A stretch of DNA of 64,000 nucleotides from Larus michahellis. Lineage: Eukaryota; Chordata; Aves; Charadriiformes; Laridae. A program made the position numbers and the translations under genes. Positions 34,852-45,406 of this stretch are shown here, one piece after another (the first letter of the stretch is position 1; each line of letters opens with the position of its first letter). The notes below the pieces were generated by a model that saw nothing but the letters and a program-made list of their open reading frames with translations, made no database searches and was not told where the DNA came from. Location: the NCBI RefSeq assembly GCF_964199755.1, contig NC_133897.1:18900492-18964491 (forward strand). Direction: 5' to 3'.

Positions 34852-37800
34852 AAAGGGACAACCGGGTTTATTGGACGGTGTGGATTCGATGGCCTGGCAC
34901 ATCAGACCCACAGGAGTATAAGGCTCTAGTGGACACGGGTGCGCAGTGTACTTTAATACCATCAAGCTATAGAGGGGCAGAACCCATTTGTATTTCTGGG
35001 GTGACAGGGGGATCCCAAGAGTTGACTGTACTGGAGGCAGAAGTGAGCCTAACTGGGAATGAGTGGCAAAAGCATCCCATTGTGACTGGCCCAGAGGCTC
35101 CATGCATCCTTGGTATAGATTACCTCAGGAGAGGGTATTTTAAGGACCCAAAAGGGTACCGCTGGGCCTTTGGCATAGCTGCTTTGGAGACAGAGGAAGT
35201 TAAACAGTTGTCTGCCTTGCCTGGTCTCTCGGAGGATTCTTCTGTTGTGGGGTTGTTGAGGGTCAAAGAACAACAGGTGCCGATTGCTACCACAACGGTG
35301 CATCGGCGGCAGTATCGCACTAACCGAGACTCTCTGATTCCCATCCATGAGCTGATTCGTCAACTAGAGGTTCAAGGAGTGATCAGCAAGACTCGCTCAC
35401 CCTTTAACAGTCCCATATGGCCGGTGCGAAAATCTAATGGAGAGTGGAGGCTAACTGTAGACTATCGTGGTCTGAATGAAGTCACGCCACCGCTGAGTGC
35501 TGCTGTGCCGGACATGCTAGAACTCCAGTACGAACTGGGGTCCAAGGCAGCCAAGTGGTATGCCACGATTGATATAGCGAATGCATTCTTCTCAATCCCT
35601 TTGGCAGCAGAGTGCAGGCCACAGTTTGCTTTCACTTGGAGGGGCGTCCAATACACCTGGAATCGACTGCCCCAGGGGTGGAAACACAGCCCCACCATTT
35701 GCCATGGACTGATCCAGACTGCACTGGAACAGGGTGAAGCTCCAGAACATCTGCAGTACATTGATGACATCATTGTATGGGGAAACACAGCAGAAGAAGT
35801 TTTTGAGAAAGGGAGTAAAATAGTCCAAATCCTTCTGAACGCTGGTTTTGCTATAAAGCGAAGTAAGGTCAAGGGACCTGCGCAGGAGATCCAGTTTTTA
35901 GGAATAAAATGGCAAGATGGACGCCGTCAGATTCCAATGGATGTGATCAACAAAATAGCAGCTATGTCTCCACCAACTAGTAAAAAGGAAACACAGGCTT
36001 TCTTAGGTATTGTGGGTTTTTGGAGAATGCATATCCCAGATTACAGTCAAATTGTAAGCCCTCTGTATCAAGTAACCCGGAAGAAGAATGATTTTAAATG
36101 GGGTCCTGAGCAACGACAAGCTTTTGAACAAATCAAACAGGAAATAGTCCATGCAGTGGCCCTGGGGCCAGTCCGGGCAGGACAAGATGTTAAAAATGTG
36201 CTCTATACCGCAGCCGGGGAGAACGGCCCTACCTGGAGCCTCTGGCAGAAAGCACCAGGGGAGACTCGAGGTCGACCCCTAGGGTTTTGGAGTCGTGGAT
36301 ACAGAGGATCCGAAGCCCGCTACACTCCAACAGAAAAAGAGATATTGGCAGCATATGAAGGGGTTCGAGCTGCTTCGGAAGTAGTTGGTACAGAAGCACA
36401 GCTCCTCTTAGCACCTCGACTGCCGGTGCTGGGTTGGATGTTCAAAGAAAGGGTCCCCACCACACATCATGCAACCGATGCTACATGGAGTAAATGGATT
36501 GCACTGATCACGCAGCGAACTCGAATGGGAAACCCCAGTCGCCCAGGAATTCTGGAAGTGATCATGGACTGGCCAGAAGGCAAGGATTTCGGAATGTCAC
36601 CAGAGGAGGAGGTGACGCGTGCAGAAGAGGCCCCACCATATAATAAACTGCCAGAAAATGAGAAGAAATATGCCCTGTTCACTGATGGGTCCTGCCGTAT
36701 TGTGGGAAAGTATCGAAAGTGGAAGGCTGCTGTGTGGAGTCCTACACGACGGGTTGCAGAAGCCAGTGAGGGACAGGATGAATCGAGCCAGTTTGCAGAG
36801 GTGAAGGCTATTCAGCTGGCTTTGGACATTGCTGAGCGAGAAAAATGGCCAGTACTTTATCTCTACACTGACTCATGGATGGTGGCAAATACTCTGTGGG
36901 GGTGGTTACAGCAGTGGAAGCAGGGCAACTGGCAGCGCAGAGGCAAACCCATCTGGGCTGCTGAACTGTGGAAAGATATTGCTGCCTGGATAGAGAATCT
37001 GGTTGTGAAAGTATGCCATGTAGATGCCCATGTACCGAAGAATTGGGCCACGGAGGAACATCAGAACAACCAGCAGGTGGATTGGGCCGCTAGGATTGAA
37101 GTGGCTCAAGTGGATCTGGACTGGCAACGTAAGGGTGAACTATTCATAGCTCGGTGGGCCCATGACTCCTCAGGCCATCAAGGGAGAGATGCGATATATA
37201 GATGGGCTCGTGACCGAGGGGTGGACTTGACCATGGACACTATTGCACAGGTCATCCATGAATGTGAGACATGCGCTGCGATCAAACAAGCCAAGCGTGT
37301 GAAGCCTCTTTGGTATGGAGGGCGATGGCTGAAATACAAATATGGGGAGGCCTGGCAGATTGATTATATCACACTGCCACAAACCCGTCAAGGCAAGCGC
37401 TATGTGCTCACAATGGTGGAAGCAACCACTGGATGGCTGGAAACATACCCTGTGCCCCATGCCACTGCCCGGAACACTATCCTGGGCCTTGAAAAGCAAG
37501 TCCTGTGGCGACATGGTACCCCAGAGAGAACTGAGTCGGACAACGGGACTCATTTCCGAAACAGCCTCATAGACACCTGGGCCAAAGAGCATGGTATCGA
37601 GTGGGTGTATCACATCCCCTATCACGCACCAGCCTCTGGGAAGATAGAACGATACAATGGACTGTTAAAAACTACACTGAGAGCAATGGGTGGTGGGACT
37701 CTCAAACACTGGGATACTCATTTAGCAAAAGCTACCTGGCTAGTTAACACCAGGGGATCTAACAATCGGGCTGGCCCTGCCCAATCAAAAGTTCCACGTA

Positions 37801-38009
37801 CTGTAGAAGGGGATAAAGTCCCCGTAGTGCACATGAAGAATATGCTAGGGAAGACAGTCTGGGTTAGTCCTGCCTCAGGCAAAGGCAAACCCATCCGTGG
37901 GATTGCTTTTGCCCAAGGACCTGGGTGCACTTGGTGGGTGATGCGGCAGGATGGGGAAGTCCAATGTGTACCTCATGGGGATCTGATTTTGGGCGAGAAT
38001 AGCCAATGA
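34824..38009 (+). CDS. pol: proviral Pol: protease, RT, RNase H, integrase (uninterrupted)
   Basis: In-frame continuation after the gag amber codon. Residues are numbered from codon 34845. Protease: catalytic DTG at 30-32 (VDTGAQCTLIP) and ILGIDYL near 88-94. Reverse transcriptase: LPQGWKHSP and catalytic YIDD at 305-308. RNase H: acidic residues D614 (TDGS), E652 and D676 (YTDS), plus DAHVPK. Integrase: zinc-binding H773, H778, C807, C810, then D840, D899 and E935, an exact DD35E spacing. All visible catalytic residues are present. No dUTPase domain is seen, unlike mouse ERV-L. It stops with TGA at 38007-38009. Expression should need readthrough because no upstream in-frame ATG exists. Confidence 0.93.
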   Translation, partial: GGPASGQVEERDNRVYWTVWIRWPGTSDPQEYKALVDTGAQCTLIPSSYRGAEPICISGVTGGSQELTVLEAEVSLTGNEWQKHPIVTGPEAPCILGIDYLRRGYFKDPKGYRWAFGIAALETEEVKQLSALPGLSEDSSVVGLLRVKEQQVPIATTTVHRRQYRTNRDSLIPIHELIRQLEVQGVISKTRSPFNSPIWPVRKSNGEWRLTVDYRGLNEVTPPLSAAVPDMLELQYELGSKAAKWYATIDIANAFFSIPLAAECRPQFAFTWRGVQYTWNRLPQGWKHSPTICHGLIQTALEQGEAPEHLQYIDDIIVWGNTAEEVFEKGSKIVQILLNAGFAIKRSKVKGPAQEIQFLGIKWQDGRRQIPMDVINKIAAMSPPTSKKETQAFLGIVGFWRMHIPDYSQIVSPLYQVTRKKNDFKWGPEQRQAFEQIKQEIVHAVALGPVRAGQDVKNVLYTAAGENGPTWSLWQKAPGETRGRPLGFWSRGYRGSEARYTPTEKEILAAYEGVRAASEVVGTEAQLLLAPRLPVLGWMFKERVPTTHHATDATWSKWIALITQRTRMGNPSRPGILEVIMDWPEGKDFGMSPEEEVTRAEEAPPYNKLPENEKKYALFTDGSCRIVGKYRKWKAAVWSPTRRVAEASEGQDESSQFAEVKAIQLALDIAEREKWPVLYLYTDSWMVANTLWGWLQQWKQGNWQRRGKPIWAAELWKDIAAWIENLVVKVCHVDAHVPKNWATEEHQNNQQVDWAARIEVAQVDLDWQRKGELFIARWAHDSSGHQGRDAIYRWARDRGVDLTMDTIAQVIHECETCAAIKQAKRVKPLWYGGRWLKYKYGEAWQIDYITLPQTRQGKRYVLTMVEATTGWLETYPVPHATARNTILGLEKQVLWRHGTPERTESDNGTHFRNSLIDTWAKEHGIEWVYHIPYHAPASGKIERYNGLLKTTLRAMGGGTLKHWDTHLAKATWLVNTRGSNNRAGPAQSKVPRTVEGDKVPVVHMKNMLGKTVWVSPASGKGKPIRGIAFAQGPGCTWWVMRQDGEVQCVPHGDLILGENSQ

Positions 38010-38461
38010 ATCAGATTGTGTGCTGTTAATTGATAAGTAACACTGTCACTGTATGTCCTCATTGCTATAATTGCTATCAGTTGTACTACAAGTAAGGCAC
38101 AGGGATGATGGGATAAGAACTGATCTCAGCAGCTGGCGCCCAGCAGTTTCCTCAAGATCTACATCTTCAGCCCACGGACTGCGTGCATGAGCCACACCAG
38201 GTGCACCAGTCACAAGCTCCGAAAAATACAGCATGCAACAGACCAGCACCACCCAGCATCTCACCTGCCCTGAGAGACTGTTCTAACAAATGGAGCCCAA
38301 AGCCGTGGATTAAAAGAACTCAACGGACACTTTGGAGGGATGACCCATAAACTAAGGGCATTATATGTGTGTATATATATATGTATAACAGGGGAAAGTG
38401 GTGGCAATTCATTGGAACCTGCTGGGCATGGCATAGATGGTATGGAATAAGGGGTGGATAA
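38010..38461 (+). other. short non-coding 3' region of the provirus, no env
   Basis: 452 bases between the pol stop and the 3' LTR. There is no plus-strand frame of note and no recognisable envelope remnant. A purine-rich stretch GGAATAAGGGGTGGATAA (38444-38461) abuts the LTR and is the likely polypurine tract, though it contains two T residues. A second purine run lies near 38390. Confidence 0.75.
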
Positions 38462-38804
38462 TGTCCTGGTTCCGGTGGGGATAGGGTTAACTTTTCCTGG
38501 TATTCCATGCCATGTGAGCCACGCCCACCCTGAGCTGCCGGGGGAGGGGGCAGGAAGTTGCTGCTTAAAAGCAGGCTGGGGCGTCCCGGGTCCGGCCGGT
38601 TGGCGAGCGGCGGTTCCGTAATCGCGTTTGTATATTCCCCTATCCGTGTTGTTGTTGTTGTTTGCCTGTTCCCTTTGCTGTTCTGTTAAACTGCCTTTGT
38701 CCCAACCCGAGAGTCTTGCCTTTTCTTACGATCCTTCCTGTATTAGGAAGGCACGTGCGAGCGGCACGTGGTTCTTTGTTGCCATCTGAGGCTAAACCAC
38801 GACA
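38462..38804 (+). repeat. 3' LTR of the provirus (343 bp)
   Basis: Same TG...CA ends as the 5' LTR. It lacks 10 bases of the GC-rich segment and one TTG unit, and carries four substitutions. Immediately followed by the AGCCT target duplication. Confidence 0.97.
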
Positions 38805-41689
38805 AGCCTGTATGGCAATACCTGGCCAAGTATCATGTTGTCTATAAGGCTCTAGGATGATGGCACTCACTAGATAATTAAATGGTCAATATATTACTTC
38901 AACCTGCTAAAGAGTTAAGTGTACAGTTAACATCAGCACCAACATCAAGATTTGGCTTTTCAGCCAAATACATAGCAGGAATAACTGGCAATGATCGTAG
39001 ACTGTGGTCCACAGTTCTCTGTAAACTATTGTGAGAAAGAGAGAGAAAATAAGCTCCTGAGTCCAAGTCTACATCTTGTGTGGGAAGTGTCTCTATTTTT
39101 TTAGTGCTCTCCTCAGCCCGCCTGTTCTCTGCCATCATCATCTCATCCTGTTACACCACATACCTAAACAATCTACATCACTGTTCCTCTGACCTATTCT
39201 TCCCCTCCCCCTCTTTCACACCTGTACTTGCCCTTTCTTTTTGGCTCCTGTAAATCTCTCCACTTTCTTGTCCCAAAATTCATCCTACTGTTATATTCCA
39301 GGTGCCAGGGAATACAGTCCTTCTGTACCATCATCCATCACAATGATACCGTGTATTCGAATGAATAAATGCAGAAAAAATTCCTTAGCCCTTGCAATGC
39401 ACAGTGAAACATCATCAGCACAGCCCAATTCCTCAGTGGATGTATCTTAACTCTTAAAAACTCTACTGAGAGTATGCAAATATATTGCTTTTAGAAACTT
39501 AGGAATTAACCAAATGTCAGGTTTTCTCAGGAAGAGCAGGAGGTATGTCCATGAATATAGCCTTGTTCCAAATTTGAAAATCCTCATTCAAAATATAGAG
39601 CTGCTGGGCTTTGATCTCTTGGCTGAAATATTCGTAATGGATTCAATAGAACACATTTCTTCTTGTTTCCTTCTCACAAATTCCCTGTAGGGGAAAAAAA
39701 AGTCTGAAATAGAAATATGTGCTACTAGGGCTAAATTAAGACTGACAAAGGTATAAGCAACTGAAAGCAAAGCATTACAAAGGGAAACTTAACTAGAAAT
39801 TTCACATACAGTACAGTGAGGTATCTATACTATATCTTCCATGTAAAACAGCATCTCAATCTCTTTTGCAGTCAGATAAATAAATAATAAATCTTTTTTT
39901 CCTTAATGTTTAAGCAAAGGTATCTAGTTATGAGATGTCTTGCAATTGATGTAAAAACCTAGATAGGCTCCACCTGATATACTGAAGAAATTTTGAGAAG
40001 TACAAACATGTCAGGTACAGAGTGAAGAGTCAGACATTTAAAGAGAAGTGCTGACAAGCATAATTAACCCGCTTCACACTCAGAATTATTTTAAAGAATG
40101 ATCGGACACTTTTAATAGAGTAAGTACATATTTATTACATGTCAGTGTTTAAAAATCCCAACCCTTTAGGAAACACATTGGCCAGAAAAAATACTGTGGG
40201 ATTATTATAGTTATGACCAAATAAATTGAAACATCCACAGCTAATGTTGACATCAAATAGTTGAGCATAGCAGGAAGCTGCCATCGGTAATTTACATATT
40301 CACTTCTAATTGTGCCTGTGCATCATAAAGATAGTTCATATTTGCATTTGCTGCCCTCTGAACCAAGTCATTCTCCAGTGGCATATATTCGCTTTCACTG
40401 CAGGTAACTTTCATTAGTGGTAATTAAAGGACAATTTTTACTGCATTCTACCACAATAAGTGGTTGCTGAGATTGATTAATATCTAAACTAAGTTTGAGA
40501 CATGTAATCAATCTCATAGGCACATGAGATTGTTCCTGTTATGCAATGAAAAGTAACAGGAAAGAAAACCCCTATTTATTCTGAATAGCCATGCTTACCC
40601 TTTAAATTCATTTGGATTGCGCTAAATGGCCTGATTTATTTTTAAACATTCCCAACAGAGAATAGCCTTAGTCTATCTGTAATGACTTTTACCCTCATTA
40701 TCTGCACAGTCTGTGTTTGGGCTCTGCCTGGGACAATACCAAGGAGGATGTCAATGTTATCTTAGTGTGGAAATAATTTTCTAGCAGACAACTGCACCTG
40801 GGGGTTGCCGTGCATCCAATCCCGTTCCTTTTTCCTTCAATACCTATTGAAGATATTCCTTTTCAAAACACTGCTGAACCCCACAGACTCCATATTGCTT
40901 CCAGTTGAAGCTTTACTCTTTCACTGGGAGCTGGAACAGACCCAATAACTGTGATGTGTTTTTTACTTGTTGAAAAAAAATACTATTATGCTTGCCTTAT
41001 TTTGCCATCCAAATATTGTGCTGAGAAGTATTATCACTGCAGAATTGCTGTCAAATATTTATTTTTATTGGGAAAATAGCACTCTTTCTGTAGTAGCATG
41101 ATGTTATCATTTAATTATTTTTTCTTTTCTGCTTTATGATGGAAAGCTGCAATTCAATGAAGTATATATTTAAATGCAAAAGAGGCATACCCATTAATCA
41201 GTACAGAATATGAATGCTTTTAATCTGCATCAAAAACACTGTGGGGCTTGGAAAAACACCAATCTTTTAAATAGAAAGTATATAAAAGTAATTCCTATCC
41301 ATGCTCACACTTTCTCAAATACAATGAAAAACTGCAATTGTGCAATTGAATTATCTTCACAATAATATAATCTTTTAAGGCTTTGCATTATGCTAAGAAC
41401 ATTTTGATGAGTCTTTGATTTCTTTGTATTTAGCATAAAAGTGGACATACATAAATAATTTCAATTGATAAAAAAATTCAAAAATCCATAGAGATAGATC
41501 AAATGTTAGTTCTGAAACACTGAGAACTGAAACATAGATGTTCACTGCTTTCTGTTTTTTACCCATCCAATTTATGTACAGACACTTAGTACTGAAGATA
41601 GAAAATAAATTAGGCTAGAGATTGCAGTTAGGTATAGCCATGAGTGTGGACTAATCAATTTTGATGTGCAGGTAAACTAGATGATGGTA

Positions 41690-41790
41690 CTATTACAGGC
41701 AACTCTCCATTATCTGGGATCACGGGAGACTAGGAACCATTTTGTTCTCACGGAGAACCGAAAAACCTCGATATTAGAGATGCTCCAAGG
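41690..41790. mobile_element. possible pogo/Tigger-like DNA transposon relic
   Basis: CAGGCAACTCTCCATTATCTGGGATCACGGG...TTCTCACGGAGAACCGAAAAACC resembles the phrasing of Tigger-type terminal sequences (open with CAGG; repeats of TTATC-CGGGA and TTCTC-CGGAGA). The opposite terminus was not found, so this is tentative. Confidence 0.3.
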
Positions 41791-43455
41791 AACACCAGAG
41801 ACACTTCAGTTCTCTATAGAGTAAATATCGTCCAGAAGAGCTTATTAACTCTGGATTCAGCACTAGCCAGTGGTCTCAAGACACCACTTGCAGTGTTACA
41901 TGAATTTGCAAAGCCATTTTAGGCTCTATATCTCAAGGAAGCAGTTATACTCCTGATGACCCTGCAAATAATGTCTGAGCCAATAAGCCCCACTAAGCCT
42001 GGGGTGGCCCTACAAGTATATGCATTCACTCTGGATCATTTTTGTTCATAGCCTTTATCAAGCAGGGCAAAACAGGACAGAAATGGTGTTAATGGTATTT
42101 TCAAACTTTAAAACATTTCTCAAGAGCTTGAGCAGTGTTTTTTTCCTGCTAGAGATGCTCACTCCAAAAAGCTAAGTGAGTAGGACACTACTGACATGGG
42201 GCACCCACCTTTTCAGTGCCTGCTTTCAAGTCAGGGACGCAGGAGACTTGCCTTTGGATCTGCTACATTCCCTTTCACCGCTAATTATCCAAATATTGCT
42301 TTCTTCTGGGCAAGGTGTCTTTCTTTCTGCTTTTGACCAGAAGCTCTATGCGGGGTGAGAAACCTTTCCCAGGGAAAGTTTTATTTCATATATACATATC
42401 AAAGAAAGTCTTCCATTTTAAAGGACTGGAATCCTCCAACAAACAGCTATTTAATCAGGAAATTCCAACCTGCCCTCTAATGAGTGGGCCAAGCCTGCAC
42501 GGGTCTATTCAGAAAGCCGACTTTCACTCAGTACCTACCCTTTGCAACGGGATTGATTCTTTCCATATTTAAACTACCCCCCAAAGCCATTAAATAAAAG
42601 AAGGCCAAAAAACATTTGCTAATAAAAAGGATTACTGCTAGAAATTCACCTCCTCCTTTAAGTGGTTGCTTTAAAGCCAGCCCTTCCTCAAAATGTTTTT
42701 ATAATAAAATAGTTTAGCCTCATTTGTTACTGGTGTAAGAAGAAAGCCATCTTGTCATTTGTCACACAATACCCATGTTACCTGGTTTAGATCTAGGAAG
42801 AAAGAAATGGGTTTTCTTGAGGTTCTGCGTATGTACAGCTGCATCACCAGGGTCTGGATGCTCCACTTTTCCCATGCTCTTAGGGAAGTGGATGCCTCCT
42901 CTGCCTTGCCAGTATTTTGAGGGATTAAGAAGATATGCCTGCCTTGCGGTGGGCAGCTGGAAATGACAGCAGCAGAAAGGACCAAGATGGGGAGCTGGGA
43001 ACAGAAGATATGGGAGGAATTCTTTGATGCAATGAAAAAGGAAAGGCAAAATCAGGAGGCAACCTGGTGGCTGGAGGCTGAGCTGAGAAAGATGAAAGAA
43101 TGAACACCAAAAATGAAAGAGGCCAAAGGAACAGGGGATTCAGTGGAACATGGGAGGGGAACAAGTGAGATGCCAGACTGAGAAAAGGCTAGTGGGGGTG
43201 AGAGAAAAGGAAGGACTGTTGACACCACAGCACTGCTGAGGAGCGAAGATAAGCACAGAGGAAGGATGAAGAGGAGAGAGTTTTATGAAAAATGAGGTTG
43301 AGACAGAAGGCAAATCCTGCGAGTGAAAATACATTAGAGGAGAAAGGTCATGTCAAAATACAGTAAAACTATTTATTTTTGTGCCACTCTTATCTTGTGC
43401 ATTCTTGAAGCCGCAATTTTGAATCTTATTATTTTTGTGCTCTCCGGCAGCTCAG

Positions 43456-43523
43456 GCTGCCTAGCAATGCCTGGCTGGCGTGTGCTGGCTGTGCCTCACA
43501 GAGCTCGCTGGCTGCCTAGCAAC
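43456..43523 (+). promoter_or_regulatory. paired RFX X-box-like motifs
   Basis: GCTGCCTAGCAAT at 43456-43468 and GCTGCCTAGCAAC at 43511-43523, the second one base from the RFX consensus GTTGCCTAGCAAC. Same strand, 55 bases apart, in a GC-richer island within AT-rich DNA. A candidate enhancer; no gene start is visible nearby. Confidence 0.5.
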
Positions 43524-45392
43524 TGGCAGGGGCGTGCGATGGGGTCCCTGGACCAGGCTCAGGGATGCAGCCCTTCCCCAAACACCCCTGCTCCCGTGGC
43601 AAGGCAGGAGGGAGCATCTCCAGTTGCTAAAGCTGTGATGAAAACCTTAATAACATTAATTGGAAAAAAGGGCACGCAGACATGCCCATGAGAGCGCGGA
43701 GAGCCTGACAAATTGTCTCTGGGAAGTGGGAACAGCCCCGTTCATCTCTGCAATACTCAGACACACCGTGATGAAAACTGAAATATCAATATGGGTAATT
43801 ATTCCATTTCTTAAGTAAGGCTCTGTGGGCTAGATCTAAAGCACAGGAAGGCAAACCAACACAGCTGTGTAGCTTCTTGATGGCTACTTCTAATTTGGTA
43901 TAGGAAATACCAAAAAGGTGACTTTTGCTCCCAGAAAAAAAAAAAAGAAAAAAAAAAGCAGCATTAAGTATTCATGCAAGATTGTCCCAGTACAGCCACA
44001 CTTTTGTAAGTATATCACTGTAATCAGCAAAATTTTCTTACAAGAACATGGGACTTGGCATTTGGCAGTAGAGCTGATGTGGCTGATCTGAACAGCCCTT
44101 CTGTGCTTCCTGCTGCCCCTTCAGATCCCTCACCTCCCTTTGCATTGCACTGTCCAAAGTGCTTGTGTGGCTAACCAACTGAATCAGGAATTGATCCAGC
44201 TGAGAAACAGTCCAACAAAAAACTGTTATTTTCCAATCAACACTACCGAAGCAAGTACTCTTCCCAAGGGAAAAACAAAGACACGTGTCAATCTGTGGCC
44301 TAGAAAAGGGAATAGACAGTTACAGAGCTACACAAATTACAGTGCAGAAGTCGCTTTGATGCTGCTACTTTGATGCTGTTCTGAACAGGTGCATTTAGAA
44401 CATAGTCACATTTTTCTCTCCTGGTCAAAAATGGGCTATGTCCCAGAAGGACAGTATTGCCCCTGGAGATCAATCATGCCCCACTGAGGAGAAGTATGGA
44501 CAGTTGAGATGCTGAGAGGTATATAAGCACATTTTACTCTGGATGGGAACTCATTCAGGTGATTGTTTGGGTGGAGCTTGAAAAGCAGCATTACATTTTT
44601 TCCTTTACCAGTCCAGCTGCCTCAGACAGGAAAGTTTTCATTCCCAGCTCTCTTGCGCACCTGAAGTATCTTGAGAAAGTTACTTTTCCTTCTGATCAGT
44701 GGTTTATTGTCTGGAGCAATGAGAAAGCGCGATAATTTAAAAAAAAAAAACAACAAACCAAACCCAAAACCAAACCCAAAATAAAACAAACCAGAACATA
44801 ATAGTTTCTGAAGAAAAACACAGTGAACACAGTTCAGATGCACACTAGTATCTTGAACAAAGGTCAGCTGAAGTCCAAGGTTTATTGGCTCTGGCTCAGA
44901 GATGGCTCTGCTAAATTTGGCTGGCATTTGCATAGCCACCTGAATGTTCACTGTGCTTTCAGGTACTCTGGAATCGCTCGGTGTACACACTGTGCACACT
45001 CATGGAGCCAGCTTGGGTCTACTGCATCTGAGTTAATGAACCCTCCAAGAACCTCAGATATGAGGAACACACTGTGAAGACACTCAAGTGACCCTGCAGA
45101 GAGTCATTTTGAAAGCAGGAGGGCTAGCACGAGGCAGGAGCTAATAAGGCCTGTTGATCTAATCAGTTGAGCACGTCCTCACCACAATTCCCAGTGCATC
45201 TTGTATTGTGTGGCCCTCGCAGCAGTACTGTTGTGGTTCTATGGGACTAAGTTTAAAAGTCCTGCTGGAGGTGACTTAGCTCAGCGTGGAGCCAGCTTGG
45301 GTGTTTCTGTGTCTACCACACGTCCACGTACCAGGCATCAGGATAAGGCCCGGCAGTGCCAGGAAGGCTGAAGAAAAGTCACAACGCAGATG

Positions 45393-45406
45393 TCACAAGG
45401 TGGCGC
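45393..45406 (+). promoter_or_regulatory. CTCF-like motif upstream of ABI1
   Basis: TCACAAGGTGGCGC matches 12 of 14 positions of the CTCF core, including AGGTGGCGC. It lies about 2.3 kb upstream of ABI1 exon 1. Confidence 0.5.

Larger units (their letters stand above)
32468..38809 (+). mobile_element. complete env-less class III (ERV-L/spuma-like) provirus
   Basis: Full structure in order: target duplication AGCCT (32468-32472), 5' LTR, primer-binding site, gag, pol, polypurine-like tract, 3' LTR, target duplication AGCCT (38805-38809). The 5-bp duplication and TG...CA LTR ends fit class III integration. Assignment to ERV-L/spuma-like rests on the capsid motif WDNG with its context, absence of zinc knuckles, and the protease-RT-RNase H-integrase order. 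There is no env or dUTPase. Both long frames are intact and LTR divergence is about 1.2 percent by hand count. It lies intergenically, in the same orientation as ABI1. Confidence 0.93.

Noticed and set aside
33477..37930. Many minus-strand frames opposite gag and pol
   Set aside because: Shadows of the plus-strand retroviral frames.
38046..38461. Possible env remnant between pol and the 3' LTR
   Set aside because: Only 450 bases with no plus-strand frame and no surface or fusion-type motif; the element appears truly env-less.
42950..43340. Purine-rich plus strand suggestive of a triplex or coding region
   Set aside because: Composition is skewed but there is no mirror symmetry of note and the minus-strand frames are Pro/Ser/Phe-rich low complexity.
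45270..45290. tRNA A-box-like TTAGCTCAGCGTGG
   Set aside because: No B box at the proper distance and no cloverleaf could be drawn; a GGTCGAGATCC-like sequence lies about 210 bases away, too far.
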